From: Runella limosa DSM 17973
GTDB lineage: Bacteria; Bacteroidota; Bacteroidia; Cytophagales; Spirosomataceae
DNA length: 64,000 nt
Direction of reading: 5' to 3'
Assembly: GCF_000482465.1 (NCBI RefSeq)
Contig: NZ_AXVJ01000025.1
Span: 186,001 to 250,000 of the forward strand
Positions 18,198 through 28,763 of this stretch are shown here, in pieces. The notes beneath the pieces are model-generated. The model saw nothing but the letters and a program-made list of their open reading frames with translations, had not been told where the DNA came from and did no database searches. The translations under genes and the position numbers were made by a program. How positions within the stretch are numbered: position 1 is the stretch's first letter; the number at the start of each line of letters is the position of its first letter.

Positions 18198-19253
18198 ATG
18201 GCAACACCGCAACCTCCCCTGAAAGGATTACTCGTCGGAACGGGCTTTTTTAGCCAATTCCACATCGAAGCTTGGATAAGACTACCCAACATCTCAATTG
18301 TAGCCGTGTGTGGCTTAGATGCACACGAAGTTTTGGCTTTTTCTCAAAAGTGGTCAATCCCAAATGTTTACACTTCATTTGAAGAAGCACTAGAACAAGA
18401 AAAACCTGATTTTGTTGATATTATTACCCCTCCCACTACCCATTTTTCTTTGGTACAACAAGCAGCCCAACGTGGAATTGATATCATTTGTCAGAAACCT
18501 ATCGCCCCTTCCTTGACCGAGGCTCAGGCCCTTGTTTCGCTTGCCGAAAAGTACCAAGTGCGGCTGATGGTGCATGAAAACTTTCGGTTTCAGCCTTGGC
18601 ACCGCGAGCTAAAAAAACTACTTGACAGTGGGGTAGTTGGGAATCAAATTTACAGTATTTATTGGCGAATGCGTATGGGAGATGGCTGGCAAACCGATGC
18701 CTACTTGGCACGGCAGCCTTACTTTCGCGACTACCCCCAACTCCTCGTTTATGAGACAGGGGTACATCTCATTGATACGCTAAGGTACTTGACAAACAGC
18801 GATGTTACAGGCGTAATGTCGCGTTTACATCGGCGCAATCCTCAGATTCGAGGCGAAGATAGCGGCATGGTTTTTCTTGAGTTTGAAAACAAGATAGAGG
18901 CTATTTTGGATATGAGCCGATATAACGAGGGTAGTCACCACAATCCACGTTATACCTTTGCCGAGTGCCTTTTTATTGATACAAATGGGGGAACCCTACG
19001 CCTGTTTCCGAATGGGTCTATCGAAATACAGCCGCTAGGACTCCCCCCTACGATGCACTTTTATCCACACAACGACTACGGTTTTGCGGGCGATTGTGTC
19101 TTTGCTTGCCAGCAGCACTTTGTTGATTCATTGCTCTCCCATCAACCTTTTGAAACATCAGGGAAAGCTTATCTTAAAAATCTAGAAATTCAGGAGCAAA
19201 TCTACGCCAAGTCTCCATTTCGTACTGAAACTACCCCACAAAACGCTTCGTGA
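18198..19253 (+). CDS. Gfo/Idh/MocA-family oxidoreductase
   Basis: 351 aa. N-terminal Rossmann fold (LLVGTGFFSQFHIEAW) binds NAD(P). The usual E-K-P motif is QKP here (CQKPIAP). A C-terminal alpha/beta domain has the catalytic-region motif YETGVHLIDTLRYL with the conserved Asp and His. Family members oxidise or reduce sugars, inositols and related polyols. Cotranscribed with the LacI regulator and divergent from a glycosidase, so it probably processes the released sugar. The last 23 bases overlap the 3' end of the convergent ligase gene. Confidence 0.9.
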   Translation: MATPQPPLKGLLVGTGFFSQFHIEAWIRLPNISIVAVCGLDAHEVLAFSQKWSIPNVYTSFEEALEQEKPDFVDIITPPTTHFSLVQQAAQRGIDIICQKPIAPSLTEAQALVSLAEKYQVRLMVHENFRFQPWHRELKKLLDSGVVGNQIYSIYWRMRMGDGWQTDAYLARQPYFRDYPQLLVYETGVHLIDTLRYLTNSDVTGVMSRLHRRNPQIRGEDSGMVFLEFENKIEAILDMSRYNEGSHHNPRYTFAECLFIDTNGGTLRLFPNGSIEIQPLGLPPTMHFYPHNDYGFAGDCVFACQQHFVDSLLSHQPFETSGKAYLKNLEIQEQIYAKSPFRTETTPQNAS

Positions 19254-20922
19254 TGTTAATCGCTTTGGCGCGGGTTTCTTCAATCAATGGGTGAACGGGC
19301 TGTGCCAACGCCTCTAAAACGTCGTCGATGGTATCTTTAAATAAGAGGTTGACAGGCATCACGACTTTTTCCGTCTCGCTGGTTTGCAACACGGCAATGG
19401 GTTTTACTTTGCCCGAAGCCGATAATTGACTAAAGCGACGGCGGCCGTCCAAATAGCCTTCTTGGGTAGGTTCAAAAACCACTTCTTCGGTGGTTATTTC
19501 GGCCAACTGCGCCGCATTTTTTTCGTCCAATGCCGCCAATAATTGACGCAAATGCACCGTGTCTTTTCCCGTCCGAATCCGCTCCCGCAACGACTGACGA
19601 ATCAAGTACGTGATGGCATGTGTCACGTCTAAGCCAATTTCGGCCATTTGTTTAAAAATCAAGGACGTTGGCGACATCCCAGGTAACGTATTGGGGTCGT
19701 GGAGCAAAACACGCCCGTCGGGCGTTAAAAACCCGTCAATACGCGCCACCGAATTCATGCCCATTTTTTCAAATACCAACGCAATGTTATATTGAATTTT
19801 TTGGTTGAGCTCCAGTGTCGCACGTACGGGAATAAACTTCCGAGTAACGTTTAGTTTATATTTTGTTTTAAAATCAAACGTCTGATTTTCTTCAAGTTTG
19901 GCAATCTCAGTGGGAGGTAAAGCGATGACCGTACCATCGTTGTCCTGAATCACCCCGCACGAAAACTCTTGTCCTCTGACAAACTCTTCCAACAATACTT
20001 GGTCTTCGGCATTGGCGGATAAAAGAGTCCGTTTGAGTGTTTCGGGTTGACTGTTGCCCGTTGCCCAATTCCCCAACTTCTCAAGCAATTCGGTGGGGTG
20101 ATAGATAAATTCACCCGTTTGTTCGAGTACAACGGGGTAACCGATGCTTTCGTCGAGATTGGCAATGCGCTGCGCAAATGCGTGTTTTTCCTCCTCCGAG
20201 TATCCTTTCCATTCGTCAGCGGTTACTTCCAAAGCAAAAAAGCACTGGTTCATGGCTTTCACAAAGTCGTCGAGGCTATCTTCTTTGACAATCGCAACGC
20301 CAATCGACGACCCTTGGTGAGGGGCTTTTACCACAATCGGCAAGCCCAACTCCGCTTTGGCTGCTTCAAATACCTCCGCCGCTTCCGTTCCACGCCATTG
20401 TTCCCAGCGAACCACCTGCATTTTTTTCTGCTGACCGTTGGCGCGGGCAATCTGCTCGTTTTGCAAAATTTTATCAATACTCACTGCCGACCCTAGCAAT
20501 CCAGGTCCCATATACGGGATTTTGTGCCACTCTAGCAAACCTTGAACAGCACCATCTTCACAGTCGGGGCCGTGGAGGATGATAAAGGCAAAGTCGAAAT
20601 ACGTTTTAAAATCTTTGGGCTGAATCGGCGTACCAATAGCGTGCATCAACGCCTCAATTTCTTGGGGTGCAAGTTGTTTTTGCAACGACTCAATATACAC
20701 TTCAAAACCACCGTCGCGAAAGGCAGGCCCAGGATAAAACTCCCGAATCCCCGAATGGTACAACTTTTCCTCGTCGGTCAGGATAAAATTACCGAGGCTG
20801 TCCACAAACACCAGTACAGGAGTGAACAACGTTTTGTCGATGTTTTCGTAGGCAGTTTTACCACCTGCATAGGAGATTTCGCGCTCACGCGCTGGGCCGC
20901 CAAAAAAGATTCCGATACGCAC
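19231..20922 (-). CDS. Long D-alanine--D-alanine ligase-like ATP-grasp protein
   Basis: 563 aa, much longer than the roughly 300-370 residues usual for Ddl. It starts directly with MRIGIFFGGPAREREIS, the N-terminal Ddl domain (normally GGxSxEhxVS). The core carries ILHGPDCEDGAVQGLLE, IPYMGPGLLGSAVSIDK, IVVKAPHQGSSIGVAIV (ATP-grasp) and DPNTLPGMSP (metal-binding Asn). A C-terminal extension of over 100 residues follows (LAEITTEEVVFEPTQEG). Ddl joins two D-Ala for peptidoglycan. With this insertion and tail it may be a paralogous ligase rather than the housekeeping enzyme. Confidence 0.8.
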   Translation of the reverse strand: MRIGIFFGGPAREREISYAGGKTAYENIDKTLFTPVLVFVDSLGNFILTDEEKLYHSGIREFYPGPAFRDGGFEVYIESLQKQLAPQEIEALMHAIGTPIQPKDFKTYFDFAFIILHGPDCEDGAVQGLLEWHKIPYMGPGLLGSAVSIDKILQNEQIARANGQQKKMQVVRWEQWRGTEAAEVFEAAKAELGLPIVVKAPHQGSSIGVAIVKEDSLDDFVKAMNQCFFALEVTADEWKGYSEEEKHAFAQRIANLDESIGYPVVLEQTGEFIYHPTELLEKLGNWATGNSQPETLKRTLLSANAEDQVLLEEFVRGQEFSCGVIQDNDGTVIALPPTEIAKLEENQTFDFKTKYKLNVTRKFIPVRATLELNQKIQYNIALVFEKMGMNSVARIDGFLTPDGRVLLHDPNTLPGMSPTSLIFKQMAEIGLDVTHAITYLIRQSLRERIRTGKDTVHLRQLLAALDEKNAAQLAEITTEEVVFEPTQEGYLDGRRRFSQLSASGKVKPIAVLQTSETEKVVMPVNLLFKDTIDDVLEALAQPVHPLIEETRAKAINITKRFVG

Positions 20923-20975
20923 GTTGTAATTAATTTTAATTGGATAAGTAATTTTTATTTTTATCTCAAAGCTCT

Positions 20976-22475
20976 CTATGGCTCTAATTGTTTTTTAGAC
21001 TTTTCAGTCAAAAAATACCCCCCTGTCTGTGCTGCTTCGCCTCTAAACTCCACCAATCCAGCTTCCTTAAGTTGCTGAATATAACGCTCCATCGTCCTTT
21101 CCGAGACATTTACAGCACGAATGTAGTCTGGTGCTCTATACCCTTCTGTCTTTCCTATCGTTTGAAGGAGTTTGACTAAATTTTCTCTCACCTTACTGGT
21201 GGTATTCGCAAAAAAAGCTTCGCCAACTATTTTTACAAAAGCTCCGTCAGTTGCTCCGTCAGTTGCTCCGCCAATCACAGATTTATCAACGATGCCTTCC
21301 TTTCTATGATTAACCCCATTTTCTTCATTAAAAAAAGTGAGTTTAATCGTATGTTCTCCTATTTCCCAAACTGGTGTTTTAAGACCTGCTTTTTTACAAG
21401 CCTCAATAATTTTCAGTGTCCCCCGTCCTATTTTTTCGATATAACCTTTCATAAATACAATTTGGGCTATATCAGGGTTATAAGGCATAGACAAATGGTT
21501 TTTCTTCAATTCACTCGGTTTGTAAGGCGACTTTCCAGTATTGGTTATTTCGAGCCTATCGGGATAAATAATAATAGATAGATTGCTCGAAGGTTTTCCA
21601 TACTCCCGATGTATCAACGCATTCAACACCCCCTCTCGAAGTGCTACCATTGGATAAACATAACCATCGCTTCTTACCCATTGAGTTTCGTCAAATTTAC
21701 GTACAAAGGCTAAGTTATTTTCAAGAAACTTTTGGATAGCTTCTATATTTTGAAAGATATTACCTTCCAGCACTTTATCGTCCGTAAAGACATCTTCTGT
21801 TTTTTCTCCTTTCAAATAAGCTATCCTCACCCTCGCTTGAGGAATAAAACGTGCGGGGTTTTTAGCAAATAAGATGACTGCTGCATTCGTAAAACCCCCA
21901 TTTTGGCAAAGGCCATAATGCGACAAAAAATCTATCGGTTCTGCGAAGGTATCTTTCAAACTAGCGATCGCCTCTTTGGCCATCATCTTTTTAACCTCCA
22001 GCATATCTAAATCGTCAATCTCTACGCCCAACGCAATTTGACGTTCCCAGTGAATGTCATTTTCTTGGCGTTTCTGTATCAGTCCAGATATTTCTTTTGA
22101 GGTAGCTTTATGTGTACGCTCTCCCGTTCGAGCGTAAATAATGCCTTCAAAAATATAAGGTTGTTTTGAGCCTTCCCACACTTTTAATAGAAGTAATGGT
22201 TTTTCATCATATATTTCAACCGATACCATTACTGGAGCTTCGGGCACTATCTCTTCAACAAGATACGTTTCTAGCTCCTCTTTAGCATTCTCAACATCAT
22301 TAACTCCAACGATGGTTTTGTTATCACTGACACCTATCAAAAGTTGTCCACCTCGATGATTTAAAAAACTACAGATCGTTTTACCGATACTTTCTTTACG
22401 AACAGACTCTTTAAACTCAAGTCGCTCACTCTCCTGCTGACTTAGTAAATCTTTGATGAGTTGTTCCGATTTCAT
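20976..22475 (-). CDS. AlbA_2 (Schlafen-like, divergent AAA-4) DNA-binding/ATP-binding protein
   Basis: 499 aa. N-terminal AlbA_2 domain (about 10-130: LEFKESVRKESIGKTICSFL, GGQLLIGVSDNKTIVGV). The middle matches the RecG-like HATPase_c_4 C-terminal region (VALREGVLNALIHREY, RLEITNTGKSPY, GRGTLKIIEACKKAGL). A GATDGATDGA linker leads into a winged-helix domain (NVSERTMERYIQQLKEAGLVEFRG). The linker is encoded by a 12-base tandem repeat at about 21241-21270. Some members are transcription regulators; others sit in defence loci. The ATG overlaps the upstream DUF4062 stop (ATGA), so the two are translationally coupled. Confidence 0.88.
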   Translation of the reverse strand: MKSEQLIKDLLSQQESERLEFKESVRKESIGKTICSFLNHRGGQLLIGVSDNKTIVGVNDVENAKEELETYLVEEIVPEAPVMVSVEIYDEKPLLLLKVWEGSKQPYIFEGIIYARTGERTHKATSKEISGLIQKRQENDIHWERQIALGVEIDDLDMLEVKKMMAKEAIASLKDTFAEPIDFLSHYGLCQNGGFTNAAVILFAKNPARFIPQARVRIAYLKGEKTEDVFTDDKVLEGNIFQNIEAIQKFLENNLAFVRKFDETQWVRSDGYVYPMVALREGVLNALIHREYGKPSSNLSIIIYPDRLEITNTGKSPYKPSELKKNHLSMPYNPDIAQIVFMKGYIEKIGRGTLKIIEACKKAGLKTPVWEIGEHTIKLTFFNEENGVNHRKEGIVDKSVIGGATDGATDGAFVKIVGEAFFANTTSKVRENLVKLLQTIGKTEGYRAPDYIRAVNVSERTMERYIQQLKEAGLVEFRGEAAQTGGYFLTEKSKKQLEP

Positions 22476-23047
22476 TTTGTTAAATCCTTTAAGTTTGCCA
22501 GTTCACGTTCTACTCTTTTTATATCTTTGAAAAGGGTTTCGACATGTCTGAACGCCTCATCTGGTCTAAAAAACTCTTGTACCCAATGGTATTTTCGATG
22601 CTCGTAGGGTAAATCATTTTGTACAGCATCATTGTACATATCAATTACTTTAACACTATCCATCACTGAGGTTTTTTGAATTTCAAAACTATTTCTCAGC
22701 TTATCAGTGAACATATACTGCAACAAGAGTTTGCGTGAAAAAGTAACAAAACTATGGGCAAGAAACCTCCTTGGCTTGTTTAATTCAATGGCTTTCTTAA
22801 ACTCCAAGTGGGTTATTCCTGTACTATAAAACGGATAAATAATACCAAAAAAAATATCACAATCTTCCAAAGCAGCTAAACAAGCTTCTGTATTGCTCAT
22901 TCCCAATGGCGGATGTAAGGTTCCATATTCTGAATTGATTACATCGTATCCGTAGCCTTTAAGCATTGCACATATTTGCAGCAAAACATCTCTGTTTTGA
23001 TACACTGAAGATGCCAGCATCAATTTAATTTTACGCTTTTTACCCAT
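22472..23047 (-). CDS. DUF4062 domain protein
   Basis: 191 aa. The first ~110 residues fit DUF4062: KLMLASSVYQNRDVLLQICAML, a D-x-F-F-G-I-I-Y strand (CDIFFGIIYPFYSTGITHLEF) and ELNKPRRFLAH. The fold is Rossmann/TIR-like and the domain is often found at the N-terminus of NTPase or signalling proteins linked to defence. The remaining 80 residues are helical with a coiled-coil-like end (KDIKRVERELANLKDL). The stop overlaps the AlbA_2 start by 4 bases. Exact function unknown. Confidence 0.8.
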   Translation of the reverse strand: MGKKRKIKLMLASSVYQNRDVLLQICAMLKGYGYDVINSEYGTLHPPLGMSNTEACLAALEDCDIFFGIIYPFYSTGITHLEFKKAIELNKPRRFLAHSFVTFSRKLLLQYMFTDKLRNSFEIQKTSVMDSVKVIDMYNDAVQNDLPYEHRKYHWVQEFFRPDEAFRHVETLFKDIKRVERELANLKDLTK

Positions 23048-23080
23048 TGCGCTCTTGGCCTATTTTATCCTTTCTCTTTT

Positions 23081-23980
23081 TTATTTCGTCAAAAAATAAT
23101 CCCACGTTACTTTTGCCGCTTCTGCAATGACTCGGTCGCACTGTGCCTCAGGCAAAGGGGTATTGGACAAGAAAACCGCAATAGCCACGTATTTTCCGTT
23201 GGGAAGTTGCATAATGCCAATGTCGTTGGTCGCCACGATGATTCCCTGTTTATTCACGCCTGAGTAACCCGTTTTGTGCGCTACCGTCGCATTGGCAGGC
23301 AATACTCCCTTAATTTTACGTGGGCCAGTCGTCGTGCTCACCATCGTATTCCATACAAAATCCCAGCTATGCTTTGAGAGTATCTTTTTTTCAAAAAACA
23401 CAGCTAATAGCTTCGCGGCGGAGCGCGGTGTACTCCAGTTGGCAAACTGAACGCGGTCATCGGCATGCATCTCTTCTTCAGTACCCACAATATTTACGTC
23501 ACTGATTCCAATACTTTTGATGTATTTATCCACCACTTTTGTTCCTCCCATGAGACGAAACAAAATATCACAGCCATTATTATCGCTTTGCGCCACGGTG
23601 TATTCGAGGATTTCGCGCAGCGGAAGCTCTACCTCACCGTTGGGGTATTTTTCCCGCAAAGGGCTCCACGTATTAGGCAACAAGTCTTTTTTGGTCACTT
23701 TAATTTTTTGCTCCAACGTCCATTTCCCTTTATCAATCTCGTTCATCACTGCCAACGCCAAATGAAACTTATACACACTCTGCATCGGGAAATGCCCTTG
23801 TCCATTGACACTCACGGTATCGCCGTTGCTCAAATCAATCACTCCAACGCCCAACACTCCATTGGTGGTAGCCGCTACCCGCTGTAACTGTTGGCGAAGT
23901 GCGCTATTGGGTTGCGCCCACGACGGGCTAGAAAAAAGAAAAAATACTTCTACTAAAATGGCAAGCTTTGACTGTTTCAT
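23081..23980 (-). CDS. Class A beta-lactamase (subclass A2-like)
   Basis: 299 aa. Signal peptide (ends SWAQ, about residue 23). Catalytic motifs are all present: S68-V-Y-K71 (SxxK), S132-D-N134 and K236-T-G238. The omega-loop region EEEMHADDRVQFANWSTP resembles the PER/CfxA/CblA-type enzymes of Bacteroidota. The enzyme should hydrolyse beta-lactams in the periplasm; the spectrum cannot be read off. No insertion sequence or integron flanks it, and codon use looks like its neighbours, so it appears to be an intrinsic chromosomal gene. Downstream neighbours are the DUF4062/AlbA_2 pair, with 33 bases between. Confidence 0.93.
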   Translation of the reverse strand: MKQSKLAILVEVFFLFSSPSWAQPNSALRQQLQRVAATTNGVLGVGVIDLSNGDTVSVNGQGHFPMQSVYKFHLALAVMNEIDKGKWTLEQKIKVTKKDLLPNTWSPLREKYPNGEVELPLREILEYTVAQSDNNGCDILFRLMGGTKVVDKYIKSIGISDVNIVGTEEEMHADDRVQFANWSTPRSAAKLLAVFFEKKILSKHSWDFVWNTMVSTTTGPRKIKGVLPANATVAHKTGYSGVNKQGIIVATNDIGIMQLPNGKYVAIAVFLSNTPLPEAQCDRVIAEAAKVTWDYFLTK

Positions 23981-23999
23981 ACTTTGTAATGGATAGAAA

Positions 24000-26075
24000 T
24001 TATTGTTTGATGATGCTGATGGCGCACCCGCCGCCTTTGGCCAAACGAATGCTGAGGGTAGTCTTGTTGGTAACGGTCATTTTCTCAATTTCGTACGCTT
24101 CGGGATTAGTTTGCCAGTCAGCCCCTTCCCCGTCGCGGTAGATGGTGGCTTGGTACGTGGCACCTTCTTCTAAAAAGTCAAAGTTGAGGATGGAAGTACG
24201 CGCATTTTCGTCCGAAATCGCCCCCAAAAACCAGTTTGGTTTTCCTTTTGCTTTGCGGGCAATCGTAACAAAATCGCCTGGCTCGGCCGCCAATACCTTG
24301 GTATCGTCCCAATCAACAGGAACGTCTTTGATAAACTGAAACGCGTCTAAGTGCTTATTGAAGTTTTCGGGAAAATCGCCCGCCATTTGCAAAGGACTGT
24401 ACATGGTCACGTATAATGCCAGTTGTTTAGCCAACGTCGTCCGAACGCGCGTAGTGCGCGAGGCGTCGTATTGATTAAGCTGAAAATGAAAAAAGCCAGG
24501 GGTATAATCCATCGGGCCACCCATCAAGCGCGTAAAGGGTAAGATAGTTTCGTGTTCGGGAACAAGGCCTAGTTTGGGGGCATTGTTAAACTCGTTTCCT
24601 CGGGCGGCTTCGTTGGCGAGCCAGTTGGGATACGTTCGGTGTAAGCCCGTAGGGTGTGCAGGTTCGTGGGCTTCGACCATAATTTTGTATTCCGCCGCTT
24701 TTTGCGCCACTCGTTCATAATGATTGACCATCCACTGCCCGTCGTGATGCTCTCCTCGCGGAATGATACGGCCTACGTAGCCCGTTTTGACCGTATTCAT
24801 GTGGTTATCTTGCATGTACCGAAAGGCCTTATCCATCCAACGTTCGTAATTGGTCACCGCCCCCGAAGTCTCGTGGTGCATAATAATCCGAACGCCTTTT
24901 TGACGGGCATACTCCGTCAGTTCTTTGGTGTTGTAATCGGGATAAGGAGTGATAAAATCGAACACATTTTCTTTCCAGTTGCCAAACCAGTCTTCCCAAC
25001 CCTCGTTCCAGCCTTCCACCAATACCCCATCAAAACCGTGTTGGGCGGCAAAATCAATGTAGGTTTTTACGTTGGCCGTATTGGCTCCGTGCTTTCCCGA
25101 CGCTTTTTCCCAAGTCGCTTTCCCCACGTGCATTTCCCACCACATCCCGATAAACTTTTGGGGCTTAATCCACGAAACATCCATAATTTTTGAAGGCTCG
25201 TTGAGGTTCAATATCATTTTCGACGCCAAAATATCCGTCGCTTTATCACTCACATTGATTGTCCGCCACGGAGTGCTAAACGGCGTTTGCAAATAGGCTT
25301 TGTTACCTACTGCATCGGGCACGAGGTGAGACGTAAGGGTAAACGTTTTTTTGTCGAGTGCAAGGTGCATCACAGGGTAGTTGACCAAGGCCGCCTCGTG
25401 CAGGTTGATGTACATACCCGTTGGGGTTTTGAGCATCAACGGCACCTGAATCACGTTTGGCCCAATGACCGATTTAAGAGCAATATCAGTCTCCTTCGCT
25501 GCTGCCGCCACCGCGTCCACTTGGCTCAGTGGAGTGGTGTTGTACAAATACTCGTTGGTATCATAATCACCTGGTATCCAGAAGGCTTTATAATCGCCAG
25601 CCAAGTTGATTTGCGTCAGTTCGTCGGCCACCACAAAGTGATTGAGGTGTTCTTGTTTAGGGAACTCGTACCGAAACCCTACACCTTCATTGAACACCCG
25701 AAAGGCCACTTTCACCACAATTCCCGCTTTGTCTTTGAGGGTCAGCGTCAGGGCTTTGTAATGGTTCCGAATTTGATTTACTTCTCCCCAAACAGGTTTC
25801 CATGTTTCGTCCACGGTGGCAGAGTCTATGCTCACCAGCGAAAATTGGGTCAACATCGTTTTGGGACGGCTCAACGAAAAGCCCAGCGTGGACGGCTCTA
25901 CAAAAGTCGTTTTTTTGTAAGAAACGCTGTACGAAACCGTGCCATTGGCAGCAAGTTGGGTCTTGAGCACCACGTTTTTGTCGGGCGAAGCCACGGTGGT
26001 TGTTTGGGCGTGAGTGCCTCCTAACGCCCCTAGCAATAGCGCAAGTAAAAGTGTTTTTTTCATTTGTATCATCAT
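24000..26075 (-). CDS. Exported glycoside hydrolase family 97
   Basis: 691 aa. A signal peptide is best explained by either the ATG at 26075 or the in-frame ATG at 26063 (MKKTLLLALLL). The N-terminal beta-sandwich (SPDKNVVLKTQLAANGTVSYSV) precedes a TIM-barrel with FIGMWWEMHVGK, GVLVEGWNEGWEDWFG, GVRIIMHHETSG, KIMVEAHEPAHPTG and RGNEFNNAP. A C-terminal beta domain ends SIRLAKGGGCAISII. GH97 contains inverting alpha-glucosidases (SusB) and retaining alpha-galactosidases; which of the two this is would depend on the barrel Glu/Asp pattern, which I cannot resolve by eye. Confidence 0.93.
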   Translation of the reverse strand: MMIQMKKTLLLALLLGALGGTHAQTTTVASPDKNVVLKTQLAANGTVSYSVSYKKTTFVEPSTLGFSLSRPKTMLTQFSLVSIDSATVDETWKPVWGEVNQIRNHYKALTLTLKDKAGIVVKVAFRVFNEGVGFRYEFPKQEHLNHFVVADELTQINLAGDYKAFWIPGDYDTNEYLYNTTPLSQVDAVAAAAKETDIALKSVIGPNVIQVPLMLKTPTGMYINLHEAALVNYPVMHLALDKKTFTLTSHLVPDAVGNKAYLQTPFSTPWRTINVSDKATDILASKMILNLNEPSKIMDVSWIKPQKFIGMWWEMHVGKATWEKASGKHGANTANVKTYIDFAAQHGFDGVLVEGWNEGWEDWFGNWKENVFDFITPYPDYNTKELTEYARQKGVRIIMHHETSGAVTNYERWMDKAFRYMQDNHMNTVKTGYVGRIIPRGEHHDGQWMVNHYERVAQKAAEYKIMVEAHEPAHPTGLHRTYPNWLANEAARGNEFNNAPKLGLVPEHETILPFTRLMGGPMDYTPGFFHFQLNQYDASRTTRVRTTLAKQLALYVTMYSPLQMAGDFPENFNKHLDAFQFIKDVPVDWDDTKVLAAEPGDFVTIARKAKGKPNWFLGAISDENARTSILNFDFLEEGATYQATIYRDGEGADWQTNPEAYEIEKMTVTNKTTLSIRLAKGGGCAISIIKQ

Positions 26076-26094
26076 AGGTTAAATTAATTCTCTC

Positions 26095-26715
26095 TCATCG
26101 TGGCTTTGCCAGCGTCGCTTTCATTCGGTAGCGGAGCACCACTTTTTTGCCCGATATTTTTTCTAACACAGGCTTCAAAATTTGATTGGCATTTTGTTTA
26201 GTTTGTTCCAAAATCCCCATTTCTAAAGCTGCTTTTTGAATTTGTTGCTCGGCATGTTGGTAAGCCGCTTGCACCAGTTTGGCTTCTTCCATGAAGGCAT
26301 ACTCGGTATTGTAGACTTTGGACTTTGAGTGGTCGATTTTATAGCTACAAAGTTCGGGTTCGGGCAAGTGTACAATGACCGTATCCGACTCCTCGGTGAC
26401 GTCGGACGTCGTAATTTTTGTCAAATCAATGCAGCCAATCGCCTCACCTTGTACAATCAATACTGCTTTGGGGTTGGGTAGCCACTGCACTACTTGCTCG
26501 TGCTCCACGATGTCTTTGAAATTGTATTTTACTAGCTCCATTTTACCCAGTGCCTGCACTTCTTCAAGCACCACAGCATGAGTCGTTTGGGTCTCGTTTT
26601 CAGCCCCCAACGAAAACCACTTCCCCGTTTTGAAAGCTTCCCACAGGGCAATTACCCCGCTGATTAACACCACTGCAAAAACAACTCGCAACAACAAACG
26701 AAAAATAGTGGACAT
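26095..26715 (-). CDS. DUF4230 membrane-anchored protein
   Basis: 206 aa. One N-terminal membrane helix (about residues 5-25, FRLLLRVVFAVVLISGVIAL) and a DUF4230 domain with VVLEEVQALGKMELVKYNF, LIVQGEAIGCIDLTKI and VIVHLPEPELCSYKID. The C-terminal half is helical (AAYQHAEQQIQKAALE), with a final KVVLRYRM strand. Function unknown. Gap of 19 bases to the GH97 gene on the same strand. Confidence 0.85.
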   Translation of the reverse strand: MSTIFRLLLRVVFAVVLISGVIALWEAFKTGKWFSLGAENETQTTHAVVLEEVQALGKMELVKYNFKDIVEHEQVVQWLPNPKAVLIVQGEAIGCIDLTKITTSDVTEESDTVIVHLPEPELCSYKIDHSKSKVYNTEYAFMEEAKLVQAAYQHAEQQIQKAALEMGILEQTKQNANQILKPVLEKISGKKVVLRYRMKATLAKPR

Positions 26716-26961
26716 ACAGGAAAGTACTTAATTTGAAAATGAGAAAATTTGAAAATAATACATGCCCTCTACAAGGCAACCTAACGCACGAATCGCTTCT
26801 CTGAGTAAATGTACAAAAGTTAGATTAATCTCTTGGTAAGCTAGTGAGAGAGATAATTATCAACTTTTTTTAATACAATTTTCACTGCTGTCTATCAATG
26901 ACTTAGCCGTTTTATTAAAAATCAAGTTCAATTTAGATAGCGACACAGACGTAAAATTCTG

Positions 26962-26969
26962 TACCTTTG
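26962..26969 (+). promoter_or_regulatory. Promoter -7 element upstream of pyrG
   Basis: TACCTTTG matches TAnnTTTG 34 bases ahead of the pyrG start. No clear -33 TTG at the right spacing was found. The rest of the 288-base gap from 26716 shows no gene. Confidence 0.5.
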
Positions 26970-26979
26970 TATCCCGTAA

Positions 26980-28695
<1,716 letters not shown>

Positions 28696-28717
28696 TCGCT
28701 TTATATCGTCTTTAACT

Positions 28718-28753
28718 GGTGCTGAAAGAACCATGCTTTCAGCACCTTTTTTT
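28718..28753 (+). terminator. Rho-independent terminator of pyrG
   Basis: GGTGCTGAAAG (28718-28728) pairs with CTTTCAGCACC (28736-28746) around AACCATG, followed by seven T. It makes a GTG start at 28719 for the next gene implausible. Confidence 0.9.
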
Positions 28754-28763
28754 ATTCGTTTCT

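Noticed and set aside
20976-23047. DUF4062/AlbA_2 pair as a classic toxin-antitoxin system
   Set aside because: Both proteins are too large and neither matches a known toxin or antitoxin fold; kept only as an unproven defence/stress candidate.
25287-26024. 245-codon frame antisense to the GH97 gene
   Set aside because: Mirrors a well-supported GH97 coding sequence; composition (His/Arg/Val rich) is that of an antisense shadow, with no motif.
28719-28763. Upstream GTG start for miaA
   Set aside because: Lies in the pyrG terminator hairpin; the GTG at 28764 gives the normal MiaA N-terminus.
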